Shown: in pieces, positions 6,911-12,164 of the stretch
How positions within the stretch are numbered: position 1 is the first letter of the stretch
How the letters are laid out: each line of letters opens with the position of its first letter
From: Christensenella sp. UBA1750
GTDB taxonomy: Bacteria > Bacillota > Clostridia > Christensenellales > UBA1750
NCBI GenBank assembly: GCA_002315655.1
Contig: DCHO01000081.1
Span: 136,993-149,156 of the forward strand
DNA length: 12,164 nucleotides
Direction: 5' to 3'
The notes under the pieces: generated by a model
What the model was told of the DNA's origin: nothing
Database searches by the model: none
Seen by the model: only the letters and a program-made list of their open reading frames with translations
Translations under genes and position numbers: made by a program

Positions 6911-7000
6911 TTAACGCGCCGCAGCGCATATCACATGGGTGCAGCCCATATATAACGCCCCATCGGGGCATATCACATCCTCCATTTATGGGGGATATTG
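6911..7000. repeat. Array of four different hairpins joined by ATATCACA-type linkers
   Basis: Four consecutive stem-loops with unrelated stems: GCGC/GCGC (6916-6927), ATGGG/CCCAT (6935-6949), GCCCC/GGGGC (6957-6969) and TCCTCCA/TGGGGGA (6978-6995, one G-T pair). Between them lie ATATCACA (6928-6935), ATATAACG (6950-6957) and ATATCACA again (6970-6977), ending in ATATTGAA (6995-7002). On the minus strand the linker reads GTGATAT. The spacing of linkers is about 20-25 bases. It lies between the isomerase terminator and the secG promoter. It resembles interspersed modular hairpin elements remembered from clostridial genomes. It does not code for protein. Confidence 0.75.
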
Positions 7001-7004
7001 AACT

Positions 7005-7045
7005 CAACATAAAAAGGATGCGACCTGTCGCATCCTTTTATGTTG
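7005..7045 (-). terminator. Intrinsic terminator after the sugar isomerase gene
   Basis: CAACATAAAAAGGATGCGAC (7005-7024) pairs with GTCGCATCCTTTTATGTTG (7027-7045) with one unpaired A. On the minus strand it reads as a GC-rich GGATGCGAC stem followed by TTTTT, 7 bp after the stop at 7053. The arms also carry a T-run in plus direction, so it may act both ways. Confidence 0.88.
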
Positions 7046-7052
7046 AATGTGT

Positions 7053-8021
7053 TTATGCCCACCACATAGCGCCCTTGTCCTCAAACATCATAACGTCCTT
7101 GAGGAAGGAGATGGCCTTCTGCAAGCCCTCGTTGGGGGTCATCAAGGAATCTTCGTGCTCAATGGAGATGGCGTCGTCGTAGCCCACCATGCGCAGGGCA
7201 CTCATCATGTCCTTCCAGAGCTGGTAGTCGTGACCGTAGCCCACGGAGCGGAAGATCCAGGAACGGTGAATTTCGTCGGAATAGTGCTTGGTGTCCAGCA
7301 CGCCTTGGGTCTTGGAGTTGATGTCGTCGATCTTGGTGTCCTTGGCGTGGAAGAAATAGATGGCATCGCCCAAATAGCGGATGGCGTACACGGGGTCGAT
7401 TCCCTGCCAGAACAGGTGAGAGGGGTCAAAGTTCGCGCCGATCAGGTCGGAACCCACAGCCTTACGCAGCTTCATTATGGTCTCGGGGTTGTAGACGCAG
7501 AAGCCGGGGTGCATCTCGAAGGCGATCTTTTTGATGCCGTGAGATTCGGCAAAGGCGGTCATCTTCTTCCAGTAGGGAACCAGAACCTCGTTCCACTGGT
7601 ATTCCAAGATGTTGGAGAAATCATCCGGCCAGGGGCAGGTGACCCAGTTGGGGGTCTTATCCTCGGGAGAGCCGCCGGGGCAGCCGGAGAAAGCGATGAT
7701 GCGGTTCACGCCTAGCTTTTCCGCCAGCAGAACGGCGTTCACAAAATCGTCGTGGAAGGATTTGGCGATGGCGGGATCGGGATGCACGGGGTTGCCGTGG
7801 GTGGAAAGCGCGGCGATTTCCAGACCGTACTTTTCGATGGTCGCCTTGAATTCGGCAATCTTCTTTTCATCCTTGAGCAGTTCTTCGGGATTGCAGTGCG
7901 CCTTGCCGGGGAAGCCGCCGCAGCCGATCTCCACCGCTTGTACGCCGGATTCGGCTAAGTATTTGCAGGCCTCGTCCAGAGACTTGTCTGCCAGCAGAAC
8001 CGCAAAAACAGATAATTTCAT
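7053..8021 (-). CDS. Sugar phosphate isomerase/epimerase-like TIM-barrel protein
   Basis: A 322-residue xylose-isomerase-like TIM barrel (AP-endonuclease-2 fold), a family that isomerises or epimerises sugars, inositols and related keto-sugars using a divalent metal. Likely metal ligands are E169 in AFEMHPGF, D199 and H202 in NFDPSHLFWQG, H225 in FFHAKDTK and E288 in SIEHED. STHGNPVH (73-80) and FSGCPGG (111-117) are also characteristic. The frame extends upstream to 8108, but the -10 box and an inverted repeat fall there. ATG 8021 has an ideal GAGGAGG (8030-8036) and starts directly with the first barrel strand (MKLSVFAVLL). No sugar transport or dehydrogenase gene adjoins it, so the substrate is open. 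It is transcribed divergently from the M42 peptidase operon. Confidence 0.88.
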   Translation of the reverse strand: MKLSVFAVLLADKSLDEACKYLAESGVQAVEIGCGGFPGKAHCNPEELLKDEKKIAEFKATIEKYGLEIAALSTHGNPVHPDPAIAKSFHDDFVNAVLLAEKLGVNRIIAFSGCPGGSPEDKTPNWVTCPWPDDFSNILEYQWNEVLVPYWKKMTAFAESHGIKKIAFEMHPGFCVYNPETIMKLRKAVGSDLIGANFDPSHLFWQGIDPVYAIRYLGDAIYFFHAKDTKIDDINSKTQGVLDTKHYSDEIHRSWIFRSVGYGHDYQLWKDMMSALRMVGYDDAISIEHEDSLMTPNEGLQKAISFLKDVMMFEDKGAMWWA

Positions 8022-8045
8022 GGGTTGTTCCTCCTCAATGTTTGA

Positions 8046-8065
8046 TTGACAGAAGAAACTGTCAA
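8046..8065. promoter_or_regulatory. Operator-like palindrome in the isomerase leader
   Basis: TTGACAG (8046-8052) and CTGTCAA (8059-8065) are a perfect 7-bp inverted repeat with a 6-base spacer. It lies just downstream of the predicted isomerase transcription start (near 8073) and upstream of the ribosome site. It could be a repressor site or a leader hairpin; no T-run follows. Confidence 0.5.
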
Positions 8066-8079
8066 CTTTTGCTGTTCTT

Positions 8080-8121
8080 ATTATACAATCCTTTGCGAAA
8101 AAACGCAATGTGTGTTATAAT
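8080..8121. promoter_or_regulatory. Mirror-symmetric divergent promoter pair (isomerase / M42 operon)
   Basis: Minus strand: TTGCGT (8103-8108), 17 bp, TATAAT (8080-8085). Plus strand: TTGCGA (8093-8098), 17 bp, TATAAT (8116-8121) with TGT before the -10. The two overlap, and both centre on 8100.5. The middle is a perfect TTGCG-AAAAAA-CGCAA palindrome (8093-8108). Confidence 0.8.
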
Positions 8122-8154
8122 CCTTTTCGGAATGAAAATAAGGAGGTCTGCAAT

Positions 8155-9186
8155 ATGGATGTTGCGGCTTTTTTGCAGGAGGTTTGCGCCATGCAGGGTC
8201 AGTCCGGCATGGAAGGACGTGTGGCCAAACGGATTGCAGAGGAATTTTCCAAGTATTGTGAAAATGTGCACATCGACACGCTGGGCAATGTGCGCGGCGT
8301 GATGGGGGAGGGCACCCCCAATGTGCTGGTCTGCGCCCACATGGATGAGGTCGGCCTCATCGTTACCGCCATCGAGGACAACGGCTTTCTGCGCATTTGG
8401 CAGATGGGCGGTGTCGATCCCCGCATCCTGCCCGGTAGCGTTGTGACCGTCTACGGCAAGGAAATTGTTAAGGGCGTCATCGGCCCCAAGCCGGTCAAGC
8501 CCGGGGACGATCCCGCCAAGGCCGCAGGGCTGAATGAGCTGGCGGTTGACTTGGGACTGCCCTATGAGGAAGTCGTGAAGATCATCTCCGTGGGCGATCC
8601 TGTGTGCTTCACCGTGCCCATGACGCGCCTGATGAACGATCGCGTGGCCTACAAGACCTTTGACGACCGCGCCTGCGTCACCTCGATGATCGTGGCCATG
8701 GAAGAACTCTCCCGTGTAAAACTGAACTGCCGCGTGGAGTTCTGCGCCTCCACCCAGGAGGAGGTCGGCTCCCGGGGCGCGAAGGTCGCCACATACGACG
8801 TTGACCCCGACCTTGCCATCGCCTTTGACGTGAACCACGCCACTACTCCCGGTGTGGAGCCCTGGAACACCATGCCCATCGACAAGGTGGGCGTCGGCAT
8901 GGGTCCGACTATTCATCCTGCCATGTTCAAGCGGCTGATGGACACGGCCGATGCCTTGGGCATTGACGTGGGCATTGACCCCTCCGGCGAATACACCTCC
9001 ACCGATGCGGACGACATTCTGGAAACCCGTCAGGGCGTGCCCGTGGCACTGATTGACCTGCCGCTTTCCTATATGCACACCATGGTGGAGACCATATCCT
9101 TAAAGTCCTGTAAAGAGGCGGGCAGACTGCTGGCCGGCTTCTTAAAGGGTGTGGACGAGAATTGGGAGGAATGGTTATGTTTCTGA
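8155..9186 (+). CDS. M42-family metallo-aminopeptidase, first of three
   Basis: A 343-residue cytoplasmic peptidase of family M42 (glutamyl/leucyl aminopeptidase, TET type), which removes N-terminal residues from peptides using two metal ions, usually as a large hollow oligomer. The active-site set is complete: H62 in AHMDEVG, D170 in FDDRA, catalytic-base E202 and ligand E203 in TQEEVGSRGA, D225 in AFDVN and H308 in YMHTMVE. Length is normal. The frame is open from 8110, but ATG 8155 is the start, because AAGGAGG lies at 8140-8146 and the promoter -10 at 8116-8121. It is the first gene of a three-gene operon, and its last 10 bp overlap the start of the next gene. Confidence 0.93.
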   Translation: MDVAAFLQEVCAMQGQSGMEGRVAKRIAEEFSKYCENVHIDTLGNVRGVMGEGTPNVLVCAHMDEVGLIVTAIEDNGFLRIWQMGGVDPRILPGSVVTVYGKEIVKGVIGPKPVKPGDDPAKAAGLNELAVDLGLPYEEVVKIISVGDPVCFTVPMTRLMNDRVAYKTFDDRACVTSMIVAMEELSRVKLNCRVEFCASTQEEVGSRGAKVATYDVDPDLAIAFDVNHATTPGVEPWNTMPIDKVGVGMGPTIHPAMFKRLMDTADALGIDVGIDPSGEYTSTDADDILETRQGVPVALIDLPLSYMHTMVETISLKSCKEAGRLLAGFLKGVDENWEEWLCF

Positions 9187-10193
9187 AAGAACTGACAGAG
9201 CTGAACGCCGTTTCCGGCAACGAAAACGCGGTTCGCAATTTCATCAAAGAGAAAGCCGCGCCACTGTGCGACAAGGTGGAGGTTGACCGCTTGGGGTCTG
9301 TCATCTGCTGGAAATACGCGAAAGAAGAAAACGCCAAGACCGTGATGCTCTCCGCCCACATGGACGAGGTGGGCTTCATGGTGCAGTGGGTGAAGGATGA
9401 CGGCATCATCCGCTACATGGAGATCGGGGATGTAAATCCCAAGGTCTGCGTGTCCAAGCGCGTGTGCATCGGGGACAAGAAGGTGCCCGCCGTCATCGGC
9501 TGTAAGGCCGTTCACTTACAGGAGCGCGACGAGCGAACAAGAGCGCTGAAGCATGAGCAGCTTTACATGGACATCGGCGCGAAGGACAAGGCGGACGCAT
9601 CCAAGAAGGTCAAAATCGGCGACTATATCGCCTTTGAGTCCGAATACATGGAGTTCGGCAAGGACAAGATCAAGGCCAAGGCATTGGACAGCCGCATCGG
9701 CTGTGATGCGCTGCTGGAACTTATGCAGGACACTTACCCCTGCAAAGTGGCCTTTGTCTTCAATGTGCAGACCGAACTGGGTCTGCGCGGCGCGAAGGGC
9801 ACGGCCTTTGCGGTGCAGCCCGATGTTGCACTGGTGCTGGAAACCGCCGAGGCCAACGATGTGGCCGGAGCGGAAGCGCATGAGGAAGTGACCGCGCTGG
9901 GCAAGGGTGTGGGTGTTGCCTTTATGGACAAGACCGCCATTGCCAACCCGCAGCTCTTTACCCGCATGACTGCGCTTGCGGAGGAAAAGAACATTCCCTG
10001 GCAGTTCGTCAAAGGTGCCGTCCATGAAACGGACACCGGCGCGATTCAGCGTGCCCGGGGCGGCTGTGCGGCCGTCACATTGTCTGTGCCGGTTCGGTAC
10101 CGCCACTCTCCCGTCTGCGTCTGCGACAAGAACGACATTGCAAGTGAAGTAGCCTTGGTCAAGGCATTCTTAAACGATGGAGGTAAATTCTGA
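9177..10193 (+). CDS. M42-family peptidase homologue with altered catalytic base, second of three
   Basis: A 338-residue M42 protein. Metal-binding positions are kept: H61 in AHMDEVG, D171 in LDSRIG, E200, E222 in LVLETA (Glu is common here in one M42 branch) and H310 in RYRHSP. The motif that normally reads QEEVGLRGA reads QTELGLRGA, so the usual catalytic-base Glu is T199 (codon ACC at 9771-9773). It may be inactive, or a regulatory or structural subunit, or may use another residue. Three possible start codons are in frame; ATG 9177 is chosen because GGAGG (9165-9169) is 7 nt upstream, whereas ATG 9171 would touch the ribosome site. It overlaps the first peptidase gene by 10 bp and the third by one base (TGATG). 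Confidence 0.9.
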   Translation: MFLKELTELNAVSGNENAVRNFIKEKAAPLCDKVEVDRLGSVICWKYAKEENAKTVMLSAHMDEVGFMVQWVKDDGIIRYMEIGDVNPKVCVSKRVCIGDKKVPAVIGCKAVHLQERDERTRALKHEQLYMDIGAKDKADASKKVKIGDYIAFESEYMEFGKDKIKAKALDSRIGCDALLELMQDTYPCKVAFVFNVQTELGLRGAKGTAFAVQPDVALVLETAEANDVAGAEAHEEVTALGKGVGVAFMDKTAIANPQLFTRMTALAEEKNIPWQFVKGAVHETDTGAIQRARGGCAAVTLSVPVRYRHSPVCVCDKNDIASEVALVKAFLNDGGKF

Positions 10194-11161
10194 TGCTGAA
10201 AGATACTTTGATTAAACTGGTTTCCATTCCCGGTCCCTCCGGCTTTGAGGATGCCTGTGCCGCCTATATCGCGGAGGAAATCAAGCCTTATGTGGACGAG
10301 ATCAAAAAAGACGTGATGGGCAACCTCATCTGTGTGAAAAAGGGCAAGGGCGGAAAGCGCATCATGCTTTGCGGGCACATGGATCAGATCGGCTTTATGG
10401 TCACGGCGATTGAGAAAGACGGCTTTTTGCGCGTCACCAATTTAGGTGGCGTGAATCCCGTCAATATGCAGGCACAGCACGTTGTCATGAAATCCGGCGC
10501 AAAGGGCATCGTCTTCACCGAGACCGGCAACGACAAGGCCATGTTCATCGACATTGGCGCGGAAAATGCCGAGGAAGCAAAGAAGCTGGCTTCCGTTGGC
10601 GACTGGGCGGTCATTGACGGCGTTGTCACCGAGATGGGCAACCGTATCTCCGCGCCCTACATGGACGACCGCTGCGGTTGCGCGGTGGTTTTGGAAACCA
10701 TGAAGAATCTGAAGGAAACCGACAACGAGGTCGTTGCCGTGTTCACCACACAGGAGGAGGTCGGCCTGCGCGGCGCGACCACCGCAGGCTTCACTGTCGA
10801 TCCCGACATGGCCATCGCGCTGGATGTGACGCTGGCGCAGGACGTGCCCTCCGTGAAGAAGACCGCCTATGTGGTCTCCGAGCTGGGCAAGGGCGCGGCC
10901 ATCAAGATCATGGACAGAGGCATCATTTCCCATCCTTCCGTGGTTGCCGCCATGAAGGAAGCCGCCGAGAAGGCCGGGATTCCCTACCAGATGGAGGTGC
11001 TGACCGCCGGTTCCACCGATGTGGGCGCGATCCACAAGGGCAGAAGCGGTGTGGCCTCCGGCTGCATCTCCATTCCCTGCCGCTATGTCCATGCGCCGTG
11101 CGAGACCATCGACCTGCGCGATCTGCAGGGAGCCGTGGATCTGTTGCTGAATCTTTTGTAA
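10193..11161 (+). CDS. M42-family metallo-aminopeptidase, third of three
   Basis: A 322-residue M42 peptidase with a complete active site: H62 in GHMDQIG, D158 in MDDRCG, E188 and E189 in TQEEVGLRGA, D211 in ALDVT and H300 in RYVHAP. GSTDVGAIH is the usual segment before the last ligand region. It is clearly diverged from the other two, so these are old paralogues with probably different residue preferences rather than a recent duplication. The ATG overlaps the previous stop (TGATG), with GGAGG at 10179-10183, so it is translationally coupled. The operon ends at the terminator at 11181. Confidence 0.94.
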   Translation: MLKDTLIKLVSIPGPSGFEDACAAYIAEEIKPYVDEIKKDVMGNLICVKKGKGGKRIMLCGHMDQIGFMVTAIEKDGFLRVTNLGGVNPVNMQAQHVVMKSGAKGIVFTETGNDKAMFIDIGAENAEEAKKLASVGDWAVIDGVVTEMGNRISAPYMDDRCGCAVVLETMKNLKETDNEVVAVFTTQEEVGLRGATTAGFTVDPDMAIALDVTLAQDVPSVKKTAYVVSELGKGAAIKIMDRGIISHPSVVAAMKEAAEKAGIPYQMEVLTAGSTDVGAIHKGRSGVASGCISIPCRYVHAPCETIDLRDLQGAVDLLLNLL

Positions 11162-11180
11162 AGATAAGAAATGAATACTT

Positions 11181-11225
11181 GCCCGAAGAACGGTTGCAAA
11201 AGACCTGTTTTTCGGGCTTGTTTTT
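11181..11225 (+). terminator. Intrinsic terminator of the M42 operon
   Basis: GCCCGAAGAAC (from 11181) pairs with the run ending TTTTTCGGGC (to 11217), allowing one G-T pair, with further weaker pairing inside, and is followed by TTGTTTTT. It lies 20 bp after the last peptidase stop. Confidence 0.82.
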
Positions 11226-11301
11226 ATCACTGTGTCGAAAAATGAAGATTGGAATTGTTTATGAACGTCGAAAAACGGGTAAAAAAACTGTTAAAAAAGG
11301 G

Positions 11302-11330
11302 TTGAAATCTTTTTGCTTTTCGGATATAAT
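11302..11330 (+). promoter_or_regulatory. Promoter of the MarR gene
   Basis: TTGAAA (11302-11307), 17-bp spacer, TATAAT (11325-11330). A-tracts just upstream (about 11281-11298) look like an UP element. Transcription should begin near 11337, leaving a leader of about 100 nt. The stretch between the M42 terminator and this promoter shows nothing else. Confidence 0.85.
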
Positions 11331-11344
11331 GTCAACATAGTTTT

Positions 11345-11424
11345 TATAGGATAGCAAACGATTGCATCCTGTAAAATTCAGGCATAAGCAACCGTCCGTG
11401 TCATGCTACAAGACGGCTGCATGA
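11345..11424 (+). promoter_or_regulatory. Structured leader with operator-like palindrome before the MarR gene
   Basis: TATAGGATAGCAA and TTGCATCCTGTA (about 11345-11373) form a long imperfect palindrome around ACGA, just after the expected transcription start. That is a plausible autoregulatory MarR site or a leader hairpin. Further on, CCGTC/GACGG (11392-11396, 11412-11416) and TCATGC/GCATGA (11401-11406, 11419-11424) are interlocking pairs that cannot both form as simple hairpins. The second ends at the ribosome site (11424-11430). Confidence 0.5.
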
Positions 11425-11435
11425 GGAGGAGTTAT

Positions 11436-11900
11436 ATGCCGCGTAAGAAGTCAATCAACAAGGACACCATCGAAGCCGTTGCCACCACGACCTTTGAAAT
11501 TCTGCCCCTGCTTCGCAAGAAGCTGCTGCGTATGGATGTTGTTCAGGCGGAACATGATATGCCCATGTCGCACGTTCAGGTGCTGGCCATGCTGGGGAAC
11601 ACCGGCGCTATGTCGGTTTCCGACATCAGCAAGAAGCTGGGTATTGCAAAGCCGAACATCACCCCGCTTATTGACAAGCTCATTGAGAGCGGCTATGTGG
11701 AGCGCAAGCGCGATGCGGATGACCGCCGTGTGGTGAACGTGGTGCTGCTGCCCGAGGGCGAGAAGAAGCTGGAGGACATCCGCGAAACCATCGTCCGTCA
11801 GGTCATGCGTTGGATGGGTACCATTCCCGAGAAGGATTTCTTTGAGTTGGAAAAGGCGCTGGAGACTGTTTCACAAATCCTTTCCGCCGTGCAAATCTAA
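11436..11900 (+). CDS. MarR-family transcriptional regulator
   Basis: A 154-residue winged-helix DNA-binding protein, which works as a dimer and often responds to small aromatic or toxic compounds or to oxidation. The MarR core spans about residues 45-107: HVQVLAMLGNTGAMSVSDISKKLG, the recognition helix AKPNITPLIDKLIESGYV (71-88) and the wing with KRDADDRRVVNVVLLPEG. Helices at both ends should form the dimer interface. It has no cysteine, so it is not an OhrR-type cysteine sensor. The frame is open from 11403, but ATG 11436 follows AGGAGGA (11424-11430) and starts at the basic tail MPRKK. Its own promoter, structured leader and terminator make it a single-gene unit. Targets may include itself and the gene starting at 12144. 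Confidence 0.93.
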   Translation: MPRKKSINKDTIEAVATTTFEILPLLRKKLLRMDVVQAEHDMPMSHVQVLAMLGNTGAMSVSDISKKLGIAKPNITPLIDKLIESGYVERKRDADDRRVVNVVLLPEGEKKLEDIRETIVRQVMRWMGTIPEKDFFELEKALETVSQILSAVQI

Positions 11901-11922
11901 GGGGGATTTTATACCGATTTTC

Positions 11923-11952
11923 AGGAAGAGGCTATGTGCTTCTTCCTTTTTT
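11923..11952 (+). terminator. Intrinsic terminator after the MarR gene
   Basis: AGGAAGAGGC (11923-11932) pairs with GCTTCTTCCT (11938-11947), one G-T pair, 5-base loop, followed by TTTTTT. It lies 22 bp after the stop codon. Confidence 0.9.
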
Positions 11953-12093
11953 ATTCCTGTATAAAGGTTTCTATTCTGTTTCAATGGAAAGTGTATTTGT
12001 TTCTGAAATGTAGATAATAGTATAAGAGTACACTGAAAATGGTATCAAATTCGTAAATCATCACTAAAAATGCTCCAAAATGAAGCATAACTC

Positions 12094-12121
12094 TTGCAAA
12101 TCACTCGTTTTGTGTTATACT
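12094..12121 (+). promoter_or_regulatory. Promoter of the gene running off the window end
   Basis: TTGCAA (12094-12099), 16-bp spacer, TATACT (12116-12121), with TGT before the -10 (extended -10). The AT-rich stretch 11953-12093 before it shows no gene and no second copy of the MarR-leader palindrome. Confidence 0.7.
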
Positions 12122-12143
12122 TAGTGCAAAAGGAGGATGGGTT

Positions 12144-12164
12144 ATGTCGATTGAAGTATTTGCG
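12144..12164 (+). CDS. Start of an unidentified gene, cut by the window end
   Basis: Seven codons (MSIEVFA) follow a strong AAAGGAGG at 12129-12136 with 7-nt spacing and a promoter just upstream, so this is very probably a real gene start. An ATG at 12137 abuts the ribosome site and is rejected. Too little is present to name a product. Genes next to MarR regulators often encode efflux pumps, but nothing in these residues shows that. Confidence 0.6.

Noticed and set aside
6911..7000. CRISPR array
   Set aside because: The recurring element is only about 8 bases, the spacing is about 20-25, and the parts between are palindromes rather than unique spacers. No cas genes are present.
6790..7050. 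tRNA gene or tmRNA near secG, as in some Firmicutes
   Set aside because: No cloverleaf, T-loop motif or CCA end could be found. The structure present is the hairpin array and a terminator.
11234..11275. Direct repeat GTCGAAAAA (11234 and 11267)
   Set aside because: Nine bases of low-complexity character in an A-rich region; it may be chance.
11337..11435. Known riboswitch or T-box in the MarR leader
   Set aside because: No T-box TGGNACC-type motif, no terminator/antiterminator pair with a T-run and no recognised aptamer core are visible.

Overview
The window looks like a chromosomal segment of a Gram-positive gut anaerobe, most likely Bacillota, class Clostridia, in the Oscillospiraceae/Ruminococcaceae neighbourhood. 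The reasons are moderately high GC with GC-rich third codon positions, strong AGGAGG-type ribosome sites before most genes, TTGnnn-17-TATAAT promoters, a secG-rnr pair in the usual Firmicute order, and stacked M42 aminopeptidase genes. This placement is an inference; there is no rRNA or other taxonomic marker. There is no phage, insertion sequence or CRISPR array.

Layout. (1) 96-3843, plus strand: a tightly packed operon of a cytoplasmic sialidase-fold (BNR/Asp-box) hydrolase, a GH28-like parallel beta-helix protein, a small protein with a GNAT-like N-terminal half and two glycine-rich membrane helices, and an EamA/DMT transporter. Two junctions are ATGA overlaps. The operon ends in a 15-bp bidirectional terminator. 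It probably began upstream of the window, since no promoter is visible in the first 95 bases. The two carbohydrate-active folds lack signal peptides, so the operon probably processes an imported oligosaccharide. (2) 3894-6769, minus strand: VOC-fold protein, RNase R and SecG. A terminator hairpin sits between secG and rnr, and the VOC gene has its own promoter inside the 3' end of rnr. (3) 6770-7052: a non-coding spacer with the secG promoter, an unusual row of four different hairpins joined by ATATCACA-type linkers, and a terminator for the next gene. (4) 7053-11161: a sugar-phosphate isomerase/epimerase-like TIM barrel (minus) transcribed divergently from three consecutive, translationally coupled M42 aminopeptidase genes (plus). 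The divergent promoters are almost mirror images around one centre (TTGCG-A6-CGCAA) and cannot both be occupied at once. The second M42 protein has Thr where the family's catalytic-base Glu is expected. (5) 11162-12164: a MarR-family regulator with a strong promoter and a structured leader containing an operator-like palindrome, then a terminator and the first seven codons of a further gene with its own promoter.

How it fits together. The SecG and RNase R genes are housekeeping (protein export, RNA turnover). The M42 operon would trim peptides to amino acids in the cytoplasm, perhaps as a mixed-subunit complex. The isomerase and the 96-3843 operon belong to carbohydrate use. I see no defence or mobile system. 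The least explained items are the hairpin array, the mirror-symmetric promoter, the altered M42 active site and the GNAT/membrane small protein.
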